From Ananas comosus (lineage: Eukaryota; Streptophyta; Magnoliopsida; Poales; Bromeliaceae): a stretch of DNA of 64,000 nucleotides. The notes under the pieces are model-generated. The model did not search any database, was not told the DNA's origin, and was given only the letters and a program-made list of their open reading frames with translations. Each line of letters opens with the position of its first letter. Position 1 is the first letter of the stretch. Location of the stretch: assembly GCF_001540865.1 (NCBI RefSeq), contig NC_033633.1, forward strand, positions 5,188,603 through 5,252,602. Direction: 5' to 3'. Made by a program: the position numbers and the translations under genes. Below are positions 1 through 11,002 of the stretch, piece after piece.

Positions 1-300
1 CATTAATGGTGTAATGGTGCACCATTACACCATTCATGGTGAAATTACACCATTACTACATTAATAGTGTAATAGTGTAATTACAACCATTAAATGGTCA
101 CGCGGCCCCGGGTCTACCGCGCGTCTGCGTCCCCTCGACATCTCCTCCCCTCAACCCTCTCCAGCGGGTGTCGTGCTGCCTTCGAGGAGCGCCTCGGCCG
201 GCTACGCCCGGCGGAGCTCCCACTGCGCTCCAACCTCCGGAGGCCGCGTGCACCCGTTAATGGTGTAATTAACACCATTACACTATTAATGTGTAATCGG
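1..300. repeat. short degenerate repeats of caccatta / taatggtg
   Basis: Units like caccatta and taatggtgtaa recur in both orientations at 1-100, again at 256-300 and once more near 386-404. One copy near 258-284 forms a hairpin (taatggtgt ... acaccatta with a 5-base spacer). They sit in the distal part of the LTR and are separated by GC-rich sequence. No function can be assigned; slippage or a mobile palindrome inside the LTR are both possible. Confidence 0.6.
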
Positions 301-1086
301 TGCACCATACACAATTATCGAAAATAAGAACAGCCGCAGCGCGCCCCGGTGCCCGCCCGCCGCCGCTGCGTGCACCGCCCGCGTGGCACCATTACACCAT
401 TACGAAAAAGAAGAACAGCCGTCGGAGATCGCGACGCGCCGACCCGCGAGCGGAGCGCCAGGGCGGTCGCGCTGACAGCCACCCTCGGCCGCGCGATGTC
501 CCCGGCTGCGACACCCCGCCTCCACTCGCGCGCCTCCACGCGCGCCCACCCTCGCCGGGCTCTCGCGGTCGCTCGGTGCGACCCCTCCCCTGCGATCTCC
601 GCAGATCCGTCCGTCAGATTTGCGAACGGATTGCACCAGTGCGATCAGCACCTCGGAGACAACAAAGCTACGATTTTGTTTCACCACGATCGACCACGGA
701 TTCACAACAAAATCCAAACTTTCTCTCCAACAGAAGAAACTACGCACAAAATACATATAAAACACGTATTTTTGGATTTTCTCGAAATCCGTGCGTCAAA
801 CTCAGAATCCGTCAGCGCCATTAGTTCCAGAACAGCTGAACCGGTCGAAACGAGCTATTGGACCGCTAGGAACGGAGTCCGATACGAGCTGAAAGCCAAC
901 TTCACACCGTGGCTTCTCCGGAAAATCGAGTTACTATTCACTTTAAGTGAAACTTGGAAATCGCGTAGAATCTCCGTTTTAGCTCGATTTCTCCCAAAAT
1001 TTGACGAGTGCTTTTGTAATTAAATTACACACAAAAACATCGTCAACAGAGAGTTTAGTTGCACGGTCAAAATCTCAGTCCTTACA
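1..1086 (-). mobile_element. LTR (3' LTR) of a long-LTR gypsy element, cut by window edge
   Basis: Read on the minus strand this begins TGTAAGGACTGAGATTTT at 1086 and runs leftwards off the window. The first about 480 bases (600-1086) match the LTR that starts at 61874 on the plus strand, including the palindrome TTCACTTAAGTGAA region near 940, the block around 660-760 and the LTR start. The distal part (100-600) is GC-rich and diverges from the 61874 copy. A purine-rich tract directly precedes the LTR start on the minus strand (see 1087-1110), so this is a 3' LTR and not a solo LTR. The ORFs here are GC-rich shadows without recognisable domains. Confidence 0.85.
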
Positions 1087-1110
1087 TTATCCCCCCCTTA
1101 AAAGAAGTTT
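1087..1110 (-). other. polypurine tract next to the 3' LTR
   Basis: On the minus strand the sequence reads AAGGGGGGGATAA immediately before the LTR start TGTAAG. Such a G-rich purine run primes plus-strand DNA synthesis in LTR retrotransposons and marks the end of the internal region. Just upstream is the typical trailer (tttcggggacgaaactt) that follows the pol stop codon in many plant gypsy elements. This fixes the orientation of the element as minus. Confidence 0.75.
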
Positions 1111-1769
1111 CGTCCCCGAAACTTGACCACGTACCCACCGAAATTGAATTCAGATATTACTCCACCACTGTAATATCACCCTTGAGTACTGGTCAATTAC
1201 ATCTAGATATATCAACTTCCGTAGAAAGGGGGAAAAAAAAAATAGGACTGCGGTTCTACCTGGACAAATCCAGGAAAAACGTACTAACCCAAAATCTACG
1301 GACCAAAACTCACCGGGATCAACACTATCCTATAACCTGCGGACAAAGACAGTCCCGCGACTAGGATTATCCGATCCCAAAACTCCAAATCTGAGACTAT
1401 ACTTCATCACTCCAAAAACTCTAGGTCCTCTCAACCTTGGTCCGCGTAACAGTAACCGACTCGACTACATCGTAAGTTCACGTAGAAAAGTCACGAGACA
1501 ACCATTTTAATCTAAAGTCCATTTATGTAGACTGAAACGAAAAGCTCCGACTATCCAACAATGTCAACCTGCTCACCAAGAGCGAATACGAAACGTCGTT
1601 CTAAGACCTGAGTCAAAACTCTCACCTTGGCGACCACAGTCTCTCAACAGTAACCACACAAACTGCCAAAACCTCCATCAAAGGATAGTCACTTACAACA
1701 ATCTATAGTCCTAGGTCCAAGACCTCACTTTTTTCCTGACCAAAAAGGTCCAACCGACAATACCAAATA
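1111..1769 (-). mobile_element. degraded 3' internal region of the minus-strand gypsy element
   Basis: This lies between the polypurine tract and the assembly gap. By position it should hold the 3' end of pol and the trailer, but I cannot read a continuous integrase or chromodomain in any minus frame. The sequence has many probable single-base errors, like the rest of the neighbourhood of the gap. Nothing else is recognisable. Confidence 0.45.
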
Positions 1770-1869
1770 NNNNNNNNNNNNNNNNNNNNNNNNNNNNNNN
1801 NNNNNNNNNNNNNNNNNNNNNNNNNNNNNNNNNNNNNNNNNNNNNNNNNNNNNNNNNNNNNNNNNNNNN
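1770..1869. other. assembly gap of 100 N
   Basis: Exactly 100 unknown bases, the usual placeholder for a gap of unknown size. The left side belongs to one gypsy element and the right side to the LTR of another, so the junction between the two elements, and any target duplication, is lost here. Confidence 0.99.
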
Positions 1870-2842
1870 TAGAGGCGTAAAAAACCCCAAATTCAAGCCA
1901 GGCTCCAGTTTAGGGTTTCCCATGATATCGATCCCAACCTAAGCAAAGGATAGTTAGGATCATTAAGAAGCATCCTAGGTAAGGTTTCTAGACCTTGGTA
2001 CAACCCTAGGGCTCCAAACATCATCTCAAGGATTCACCATGAGAGCACCTAGCTTTCATGGTTCCATGGTGTTCATGGCTCAAAGAGCTTCTTAAACTCT
2101 AACAGAGCCAATAGCTCCAATCTTCTTAAACAAAATCCAACCTTAGAGGAAAAACCTTACAAAACTACGTCTAGGTCAAGCGTTCCACCAAGATTCTTCT
2201 TGTCGGAGAGCTCCATTAGAAGCCTCCAAAGCCTCCAAATCCACCTTTTCTCAAGACTCTTCTTCTTCTTCTCCAAGTTCTAGAGGAGTTCTAGAGAGAG
2301 AAAGAGAGAAATGAGAGAGGAGGAGAGAAATGTCTGTTGGAGAGAGAGGGGTGCGGCATTATATGTGTTGTAACAATGCACTTAAGCCCTCTACTGTGTT
2401 TCCATTGAACTGCCCAGACTGGGCCACTTTTTGCCTTCGGGGACGGTCTCCCCGACCAGGGAACGTTTCCGAACTGGGGGTTTTCCAGGACTTAGCCAAA
2501 TTTTCGAGTTTTCGGCCGTTGCCGCAGCGCAGCGGACGGCTGCCCGTCAAGGGGACCGCGTCTCCGAGCGCACGGTCTCAACACCAGGTGACCGGACATG
2601 CCTCAGGATTTCTCTGGCCAGGTACGCGCACGGGAACGGTCTCTCCTTCAGGGACGGTCCCGAGAGCTCAAAATCTGCGGACTTTAGCCAGCATTTCCAA
2701 ATTTTGCTTCTCGGGTCCCTTTTTGCTCCGTATTGCAACTCCATGCACTTAGGCCACCGGTCCACTTTAACTCGTTCAATTCCGTGTTCCCGTTCGGTTT
2801 TGACGGAACTCGGCACGATTTACGAGGGATGTGAGTGTTACA
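1870..2842 (-). mobile_element. 3' LTR of minus-strand gypsy element (truncated by gap, error-rich copy)
   Basis: This segment is a direct repeat of 9541-10511 and so is the matching LTR of the same element. On the minus strand it starts TGTAACACTCACATCC at 2842. Differences from the other LTR are mainly single-base insertions and deletions, often in short homopolymers (for example ccc to cc, ttt to tt), which suggests uncorrected long-read sequence more than age. The distal 1.5 kb expected from the 5' LTR (8041-9540) is missing, lost in the gap. A purine-rich AGGGGTGAAGA lies just outside, as expected for a 3' LTR. Confidence 0.85.
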
Positions 2843-2899
2843 TCTTCACCCCTAATTTAAGTTTTCCGTCGCCGAAACTTCTAAGGTTAAATTTAAATT

Positions 2900-3260
2900 T
2901 TATTACCTTAGTTCGGATCTCGAAGGCAGGTTTGAGGTAACGCTCCCTATTTTCTCATTTCGAGTCCAAAGTTTCTTTTCCCGGTCATCGCTGCTGCAGC
3001 CAATGAACTTTAACATACGGGATTCGCGGCTTCCGTAGCTTTCGCACTCCCGATCGGCACAACATACGCCCGGAAATTCCTCATATATGTCATATCCTCT
3101 TGAAGCTCTATCGTAATAAACGAGAGGATATGATCCGGGGGTCGCTACACATACTTGCGGAGTTTGAGATACATGGGAATACATCATGTACTCCGCCAAC
3201 TCTCGTTGGTAATGCAACTTGATTAGGCACCGCTGCCGACTCGCTTCCAAAATCTCAAAG
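2900..3260 (-). pseudogene. integrase C-terminus and chromodomain-like tail
   Basis: Minus-strand frames here read residues such as MMYSHVS, IYEEFP, VCCADREC and KFIG, which line up in order with the end of Tekay-type polyproteins: the VFHVS...LRKY segment, then YEEQPV...DR...LR and a chromodomain-like tail. The reading frame shifts several times. In the family this tail is thought to guide integration into heterochromatin. It ends about 60 bases before the 3' LTR. Confidence 0.6.
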
Positions 3261-3269
3261 GGTCCGATA

Positions 3270-4500
3270 TAGCGGCCGGGCTACGTTCCCACGAACACCG
3301 AAAAAACTAACCAAAAAAAAAAAAACAGCTTAAGACTCCTCGCGCGTCGGCGATACTTTAAAAATGCGGGTCTCCTACGCCGAATCAATATCTTTCGCCG
3401 CTTGTCGGCATAACTTTTGTGCTTGATTGCGCCGTTACTAATCTTTGTCGGGCAAGGCGAACTTTTTTCTTCCGCCTCTTGCACCACATCCGCCGGCAAG
3501 ACTATTTTCTCGCGCACCGTCGCTCCAGTGCTATCGGCGAGCGAACTTCCTTCCATACAGGGCTCGGAATGGCGCCATCGCCAAATACTTTCCTGATAAC
3601 TATTGTTATATGGAATTCCGCCATCGGTAAATGATCGTTGCCATCCGCCCTTATAATCAATGTACACACGCTCGAAGCATTGTCCTCAAGTATTTGATCG
3701 TCTTTCTCCGATTGACCTGTCACTTGAGGATGAATGCGATACTAAAAGTCGAGCCGCGTGCCTTAGTGCTCTTGTAACACTTTTCCAGAAATGAGATGTG
3801 CGACTAGGTCCCGGTCCTGAGACAATAGATACAGGACCCCATGAAGTCTCACCACCTCGTCGATATAGATTGAGCTAACTTATCGCCCGACCAAGTAGTG
3901 TGGTGGAAAAAGTGTTGCCGATTTTTCACCGGTTCCACCACTACCATATTCGCGTTCATGTCCACTTGTGACTTAGCAGCCCGTCACAAAGTCCATTGCT
4001 CGATGTTTTCCCATTTCCACACGGGTATAGGTAGGCTCTGCCAATTTTCCCGCTGGAAATCGACGCTTCTCTGCCTTCACCTGTTGGGCATGTGAGGCAT
4101 TGTGCACAACTCCCCTATGATCCCTCTTCATTGCCCGGCCACAATAATGCCATTTCAATTTGATACATTTTGGTTCCGCCCGGGTGGATGTATAAGGAGA
4201 TTGATGCCGCTTCTTGCATAATCGTCCTCGAAGAGCATCGTCCTTGGGCACACACCAACGGCCCCGGCATATCGTTAGTGCGCCGTCTTTCAATGTCATA
4301 TCATCGGACACTACCACTTTCAACTTTGCCCGCCACTTTTGGAGAAAACTCATCGATTGCCTGTAATCCTTTGATTTTCTCCAACAAGGTTGGTTGCACG
4401 ATTTAGGGTGGCGAGTGTTGCGGCACTCCCGGCGCCTCAACTTTAGTCCAAACCGCTGCATCTTCTCCTTCGCAACGCGGTTTGTAGGCGTAATCATCCG
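3270..4500 (-). pseudogene. integrase (zinc finger and start of catalytic core), frameshifted
   Basis: The minus ORF at 3973-4497 contains short blocks recognisable from gypsy integrases: SDDMTLKDGAL, CVPKDDALR, HQSPYT, then LKWHYCGRAMKRD, QQVKAE and AMDFVTG. These correspond to the H2C2 zinc finger and the approach to the first catalytic aspartate. The paired histidine/cysteine pattern is damaged by substitutions and indels. Between 3270 and 3970 the rest of the core can be followed only in fragments. The enzyme would insert the element cDNA into the genome. Confidence 0.65.
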
Positions 4501-4559
4501 CCGCCAAATTTTCTGCCGACTTCCTGCTTAGAGCATCGGGCTACACGTTAGCTCCCGGC

Positions 4560-5730
4560 GGTGGTAGGAGAATCGGTGACGTTATAATCTGTATAAGCAA
4601 CTCTAACCAACCGCCCTGCTGACGAAAGTTTAGCTCCTTTTGGCATGTGAACAAATTTGAGACTCTTACTGATCGGGTGCTTAGATCTCACAATGTTCGC
4701 TATAAGTTAATGCCTCAACAGTTTTAGCAGCCGATATGACAGCCGCTTAACTTTCAAGGTCGTGCGTCGTTATTTTTCATAATTCTTCAGTTGCGCGCGA
4801 AGACATAAGCTATGACTCGCGCCGTTTGCCATCAAACACATCCGAGACGATGTATGAGGTCATCACTATATACGAGCATAACTTTCTTCCCGGGTCGGCA
4901 GCAAGCACCGGAGTAAGATGCAGCTCGTTTTACCTCTTCAAAGCTTCCGCTCACACTCGGGCTTCCAAACAAACTTACCCCTTGTGCGTAAGGCGTGTTA
5001 TGGAGTTGTTTTATCTTAGCAAATCCTCCAGAACACGCCGTGTTAATAGCCCGCAAGTCAGGAAGCTCACGGAATCTCCGCTACACTTGTCTGGGCGAGC
5101 CAATTTTTAACCGCTCAACTTTCTTTGGGTACACGAAATGCATCTCCCGATAGCACGTGGCCCAAGAATGGTAACTACGAAATTCCAAACTCGCACTCTT
5201 TTAATTTTGCGTTAACAGCTTTTCCTTCCGGAGATTGTCAACAGGCACCTTAAATGCTCCGTGTTTTCTTCGGTCGGAACACACAATACGTCTGTCAATG
5301 AATACCACGACGCACGGTCAATATGCGGACGGAAGACTCTATTTCATCAAGTCTATGATGCTGCTGTGGGCAATTGTAAGCCCAAGCGGCATTACCGCTG
5401 TGAAATCATAAATGGCCATACCGCGTACGGTACGCCTTTTGTGCATCTTTGGCCGTTATCTGTCACACTGTGATACCCGACTGTAGATCAATCTTCGAGT
5501 ACACTTTTGGACCCTTGAAACTTTCATCGAACAGGTCATCAATTCTTGGCAACGGGCTATTTATTCTTTGATCGTCACTTTCTTCAACTCGCGATAATCA
5601 ACGCTAGAGTCGAAGTGTGCCGTTCCTTTTTCTTTACAAACAGCACCGGAGCTCCCCACGGGACACGCTCGGCCGTACGAAGCCCTTGTACGAGCCAAGT
5701 CTGTAACTGAGCTTTCAACTCTTTCAATTT
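4560..5730 (-). pseudogene. reverse transcriptase and RNase H, frameshifted
   Basis: Minus-strand translation across three frames gives [11 protein letters not shown], then [26 protein letters not shown] and later RTRYGHYEF, MPLGLT and DLMN, the ordered landmarks of gypsy RT (roughly 5000-5690). RNase H follows at about 4560-4930 with SFEEVKR, VYSDDL and LGCV, where the family has a YSDAS-like active-site block. The catalytic F/YxDD box is disrupted. The number of frame changes is high even for an old element, consistent with the error-rich sequence around the gap. Confidence 0.7.
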
Positions 5731-5739
5731 CCACCGGCT

Positions 5740-6500
5740 GCCATCTGTACGGATCCTTCGAACTATGGCGCCGCCCCGGGAATCAAGTCAATCTACGAAA
5801 CTCAATTCTCCGAATCTGGGGCGCAAATCCGGTAACTCCGCTGGGATTACATCGGATACTCCCGCACAACTCGAATATTCTCCAATTCGAGTACTCTTTT
5901 CCGAGGAGTCTACGATGTCGCCAAGTAGGCCTTCACACCGCCTTTATCATCCTTTTCGCCCTCACCGTCGACACACGTGTTGCCAAAGCGCACCCTGCCA
6001 CGCCGACACCACAGGTAAACTCCTCTTGGTTGGGCTCAGGACGTGATCCCCTTCTTTCACAATCTATAACCCCGTTAAAACTTGGAGAGCCAATTGATCT
6101 CCAAGATTTACCTCGATCCCCACATTCTTCAACACTAGAAGGTTTCGATCGCATAATCCAATCGCTATTTGCACTGGGCATATCCAAACCGTATCGGTAA
6201 ACGTCGATCGAGTTTCAGGAGTGTTCACCAACCAATACTCCTCGTGTTATTGAGTGTCTTCATTATCATGAGCTTGTGCGAATGATGCTAAATGAATGAA
6301 TGAGATTGCACCGTATCGAATACGCTCTAGCCTAGATTGCCTCTGATCAGAATAATACCTGCCACGACGTCGTCGCGGAACGATGATGGTGGCTCTCTCA
6401 CCTGATGGCAAAAAACGCCCCACTAGTGCTTCGAGAACCTCCTGCTGACGTTGACCCGCCGTCATCGATCCACAGGATGTTGCAGGGGCGCAGTCCCGCC
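5740..6500 (-). pseudogene. protease region and protease-RT linker
   Basis: The minus strand shows VIPAELPDL and FVDLIPGAAP near 5740-5930, the conserved linker just before RT. Upstream, 5930-6500 should carry the aspartic protease, but no clean D[TS]GA motif is readable; only scattered similarity remains. Assignment rests on position between gag and RT. Confidence 0.5.
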
Positions 6501-6539
6501 ACTGTCGTGCGTGTAACTGTACTGAGGATATGATGCTGC

Positions 6540-7600
6540 TGGTGACACGCCGCTCGGGCACTCTCGACTCTATGTGCCCGGTTTGGCCCATTGGTAACAC
6601 GCCCTCCTGCTTGGGCAGCTGAGTGGCGCTATGATCCGCCGCGCATACTCACACACGGCGTAGGTAATCTGCACCCGTGTCTGACTTCTACCTCCCGCCA
6701 TGTGTGTATCGGTTGTGGTCGCCGCGGGTCGCTTAGAACTCGACTTGCCCGCCGCCATACCAGCAGTCAGCTTCTTAGTTTATCTTCTTTCACTTATCTT
6801 CTCAAATGCCTCGCGGCTCGTCCCGCTGCAATGGCAATTTTCCGCGCTCCACCAAACGCGCGCGGTCAAGAACCTCCTCATAGTCTTCAAGCGGAACGCT
6901 TGAATGCACCTTGAAAATCTCGGGTCGCAACCGCGCGCTCAAATACCTCCGCTCATGGGTCCCTATCACCATGGACAAGTCCGGCACACAGTTGATCATG
7001 TGCGTTGAACTGCCTCTCTACTCCCGCTACGTTCGACTTCTTGCTTAGTTTGCCGTAAATGCCTCCGTTGATTTTTTCTTTGTCGCTCTCGGGAAAATAC
7101 TCCATGAGCAGCATCTCCGAAACGCCTCCCAAGGGATATAGAGGTGCACTAGCGACGCGACTTTTCTCGCTTGATTCCACCACAGCTCGAGCGACCCATC
7201 AAACAATGACCGCCAATGAACTCCTTATCTTTCGAGACGTTAGATACTCTCGAATAAGTGGCCTCCATCGCGGCGAGAGCCACTCTGCCGTGTCCACGGA
7301 TCCTTCACGTACCGTTGACAGGTTGAGCGGTTGAACCGCTGAATCGTCACGCCGTAACGTGGCTCCTGCTCGGCCTCAAGCACATCGGAAAATGGGACGA
7401 TGAACCTGATGCCCGGAGGAACAAGCGTCTACGGGCGCTGCGACCATTGCAGGGGGTGGCGTGACAGGATGCGGCCGGCGCAAGGCGGATCCCTCGGCAA
7501 CGCGCGGCGCTGCCTGTCTTGCCGCCATCATTCATGGAGCTGCCCGATCTGCTCCCCTGAAGCCGCATAGCCCCGCACAGCCGTATTGGCTCAGCAGCTC
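6540..7600 (-). pseudogene. gag: capsid domain and zinc knuckle
   Basis: Minus ORFs give LLMEYFPESDKEKINGGIYG and RLRPEIFKVH...YEEVLDRARLVERG, which match the capsid (Retrotrans_gag) core of plant gypsy elements, at about 6800-7180. Downstream, near 6560-6600, the motif CYQWAKPG is a damaged zinc knuckle (normally CxxCGKxGH). Gag packages the RNA in cytoplasmic particles. The start codon cannot be fixed because of frameshifts; the leader between gag and the PBS occupies about 7600-8020. Confidence 0.65.
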
Positions 7601-8022
7601 ACGCACGCCGTCACGACCCGACTGTCGGGCTCCTCCGAGGCTGCGCCGGTGTGGTGACCTTGTAACTCTCCTTGTGAGTGGCTCCATTCTGGTCCTGAAC
7701 GCAACACACACAAATTAGTGCTCGATGCACGTGACCCTTTATACGTGTCACTCTAATACCCATTTAAGCGAAGCCACAAGCCTAATTTTTCTACTCTCTG
7801 TGTTGTGTGGTCCGCCGCCCCCACAAAGTCCCGTAGTCAGACACAACTAAGCCCTTATAATCCATCTCTACTTTGAGTAGTGTGTGTCACACTAATACCC
7901 AATTCACTCGACTTTCGCATAAGCAAGTTATCAGTCAAACCGTTTTTTCCTACGTCCTCTAGGCGTTTCCAAACCTATGCGATATCCTACGTATTTCCTT
8001 AGACTCTTTGCTTTCAAACTTC

Positions 8023-8033
8023 GCTCTGATCCA
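8023..8033 (-). other. primer-binding site (initiator tRNA-Met)
   Basis: On the minus strand the sequence TGGATCAGAGC lies eight bases after the end of the 5' LTR. It differs from the canonical TGGTATCAGAGC by one missing base. The same spacing and a similar flank (gat-tata-ttga) are seen at the PBS of the plus-strand element at 31814, which supports both calls. Confidence 0.7.
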
Positions 8034-8040
8034 TTATATC

Positions 8041-10511
8041 TGTCCACGTCCCAATCCCCGCCAATTTGGTCGGGTCGGGTTCACGTTAACAGACGCCGAA
8101 CGGACAGGAGCCTCCCCTGTCGCGCCAAGCGCTACAATACATTAATTAGGCAATTAAACAACGAGAATTGCAATATAATAACAAGGCTTGCCGAGGGCAA
8201 GCAACAACGGCAAGCGAAGGCTTCTAATGCCTAAAATATGAATTACCACATGATATTGATTTCATTATAACCAAATTCAAGTAACAAAGCTAATGTAAAA
8301 CTATTAATTCCATTCAAACCATCTATCTTTTTCTTTAGTCATCACCACAAATTACATGATTGTTTTCACTTTACATACCTAAATCAACAAAGATAAAGTT
8401 GATCATGTATAACAAAAGGGAATGACTACAATCATAAAGTCCCGTTGCGCTACCTACGGCGGCCAAAACCCTTGGCCTCGGGTCCTGCCGCCGCCGCTCA
8501 GTCGTGACTAGGACCTGTGGTGTTAGTGGTGTCGGAGAACTACAACGAAGTTTCGCAGTGAGTCTCGGCATTCCGACCTCGGCGTTCACCCATAGGGTCT
8601 ATCCGGGCATGAGTATTTCAAAGGAGAAAAGGTTAACCCATTACCTAATGCCCCCAATAATTACTATGCCTGCACGAAGAGGGGGGGGGGAACAAAATTA
8701 AGGATATACAATTCAATGCGAAAATGGAATATGCATGCATGCTCCAATCCATAATCAAACTTTGCTTCTTACCCATCCTTACGGTTAACGTCTGTTAACC
8801 CAATAACTCACACCCAAACATCCCTTAATTAACGTGGACTCGAACCTCCTAGGGACCGTCAACTGGTGGGCTTTACACGCCCAGTGCGTGACCAACTCCG
8901 GAGCGCACGCTTCGAGGTGCGGGATGCGACCTCCTCGGAGCCAAGACGAAAGGTGAGTGTCGATTCATATCCTCAATTTGAGGATCCATAGCCACTAGTC
9001 ACAATGTCCAAATATCACGATAGGTCTCTACCTATTTATTTTTGCCACTTCGAGACCTTATCTTCGACCATGTCCTATGGGTTAAACTATTTCCAATGGT
9101 CATCTCTCAATGCAATTCTTGTTTTCTAATGTCTAAGTCCATACTTATTTCACAAATCTCGAGGCCCAATCACAATGTCCGTTTTGGTTCTATCATTCTT
9201 CTACGTTCAATACTTTAGAAGCATAAAAATGAATCAAACAAGTTACCACATGTAGCTACCCTACTATTGGCATGAATGGGGTATATAATATATATATCCG
9301 CTCAAAATAGAAGAAATAGACATGAGAGGGGAATCCACGATTCCGGCGTGCACCCCCACCTCTTGTGAGTCGTCGTGGTGTGTAGATATTAGGCCCCGCA
9401 CTTTACGAAGCCGATTCCGCGCCCTATAATCAAATAGTGCATATTAGGCCTTTTTGTACATGAACTTTACTCTAACATTTTCGAAATATTAAACGAGTTG
9501 TCGACGTGTTTTGGGCACCCCCAATTGGGTTTCTTACAGGGTCAATTTGTCCCCGAAATCTAGGGCAAAAACCCAAATTCAAGCCCTAATGTTGCCATTT
9601 AGGGTTTCCCCATTGAATCGATCCCAACCCTAAGCAAAGGATAGCTTAGGATCATCTAAGAAGCATCCTAGTAAGGTTTCTAGACCTTTGGTACCAACCC
9701 TAAGGGCTCCAAACATCATCTCCAAGGATTCACCATGAGAGCACCTTGAGCTCTCATGGGTCCATGGTGTTCATGGCTCTCAAAAGAGCTTCTTAAACCT
9801 CTAAAGAGCACAAAGCTCCAAATCATTCTTAACCAAAATCCAAACCCTAGAGGAAAACCTTACAAAACTTACCTCTAGTCCAGCTCACCAAGATTTTCTT
9901 GTCGGAGAGCTCCTGAAGACTCAAAGCTCCAAATCCACCTTCTTCTCAAGCTTTTCTTCTTCTTCTCCAAGTTCTAGAGGAGTTCTAGAGAGAGAGAAAG
10001 AGAGAAATGAGAGAGGAGGAGAGAAAATGCTGTTGGAGAGAGGGGTTGGCCATATATAGTGTTGTAACAATTCACTTAAGCCCCTCTACTTGTTTCCACT
10101 TGAACTGCCAGACTGGGCACTTTTCGCCTTCGGGGACCGGTTCTCCCGACCAGGGACGGTTCCCGAACGGTTTTCCAGGACTTTAGCCAAATTTTCGAGT
10201 TTTTCGCGTGACGGCCGAGGGACCGGTCTGACCGCAGGACCGGTCTCCCGAGCGACCGGTCTCACCACAAGGACCGGATGCCTCAGGATTTCCTTGGCAG
10301 GCTACGCGCACGGGGACGTCCTCTCTTCAGTGGACCGGTCCGAGAGCTCAAAATCGGACTTAGCCAGATTCTCAAATATTGGCTCGGGTGTCCCTTTTTG
10401 CTCCGTTTATGAACTCCAATGCACTTAGGGTCCACTTTAACTCGTTCAATTCCGTGTTCCGTTCGTTTTGACGGAACTCGGCACGATTTACGAGGGATGT
10501 GGAGTGTTACA
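8041..10511 (-). mobile_element. 5' LTR of the minus-strand gypsy element
   Basis: On the plus strand it runs from TGTCCACGTCCC (8041) to GTGTTACA (10511), so on the minus strand it starts TGTAACACTC and ends in a degraded GCGTGACA-like terminus. Length is about 2.47 kb. It contains, from its own 5' end, an array of ACCGGT sites (10136-10339), a leader with the accct-type plant LTR sequence, a GC-rich island with CTCCGGAG near 8893, and a noisy version of the LTR mini-exon near 8455-8520. The junction at 10511 interrupts a coding sequence. Confidence 0.8.
10136..10339 (-). promoter_or_regulatory. array of GACCGGTC-type palindromes in the LTR promoter region
   Basis: ACCGGT occurs at 10136, 10222, 10239, 10255 and 10334, mostly as GACCGGTC, inside about 200 bases of the U3-like part of the LTR. 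Motifs like cccgag lie between them. Other LTR families in this window have GTACCGGTAC arrays at the same relative place. Binding by a dimeric transcription factor is possible but inferred only from symmetry and position. Confidence 0.55.
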
Positions 10512-10955
10512 GAGGATGTGATTAGCTTCCTCCCATGATTCAATCTCAATAGGAATCAAGAACCTTCTATCTTCCACCATCAGGTTGAGAGTCTCGGGAA
10601 TGCTACGAACGTGCTGGCAACAAATAAAAACTCTAAAGAAAGAGACGTCGACTTTCCTGTCGCTAACAGGGTCGATATCCCAAAGCTTGCCAAATCCACT
10701 TATCGCGGCTTTCACATCCTCTTCATTCCAGCACAGGAGCGGCCAATGATAAAGACGAATCCAAGCCTTGTGCTGGAGATGTCCCCTGGCCAGTTCTCCG
10801 GCCTCAATCCAGTTGGAGAATCTAAAAACAATATCGTCAAATCTGAAAGGACTCCGGCTGATGGCCGATTCACGCACCACCCAATATATAGGTATATCTA
10901 TAGATAATAGCATATGAAAATAGAAACCAATGCTTTTACTCTCGCCAAATGGCAA
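10512..10955 (-). pseudogene. DUF4283-like host-type coding fragment, truncated by an LTR
   Basis: A single open minus-strand frame encodes about 148 residues before it reads into the LTR at 10511. Blocks WIRLYHWPLLCWNEEDVKA and FGKLWDIDP resemble plant DUF4283 proteins, a family of unknown function often next to LINE-like or zinc-knuckle sequences, where a W-P-L..W-x(2)-E-x-L/V pattern is followed by G-x-P/LW-x-(I/V)D. The frame has no stop over its length, so the loss is recent or the sequence is a single exon. The first residues (from 10955) may be intron-derived. The 3' part is absent beyond the LTR insertion. What it did is not known. Confidence 0.6.
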
Positions 10956-11002
10956 TCATAACTTTTTATACATGGCAACCTTATTTGAGATAATTAATAC
11001 TA

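Larger units (their letters stand above)
1870..10511 (-). mobile_element. Ty3/gypsy chromovirus (Tekay/Del-like), minus strand, degraded
   Basis: Complete architecture on the minus strand: 5' LTR 8041-10511, primer-binding site complementary to initiator tRNA-Met at about 8023-8033, gag, protease, reverse transcriptase, RNase H, integrase and a chromodomain-like tail, polypurine tract, 3' LTR ending at 2842. The order PR-RT-RH-INT and the C-terminal chromodomain-like segment place it with chromoviruses, most like Tekay. Nearly every domain is broken by frameshifts, so it cannot encode a working polyprotein as written; part of this damage is probably sequencing error. On the right it has inserted into a host-like DUF4283 coding sequence. 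Confidence 0.85.

Noticed and set aside
300..1023. ORFs of 174 and 224 codons on the plus strand
   Set aside because: They lie antisense in a 3' LTR, overlap one another and do not persist in the related LTR at 61874.
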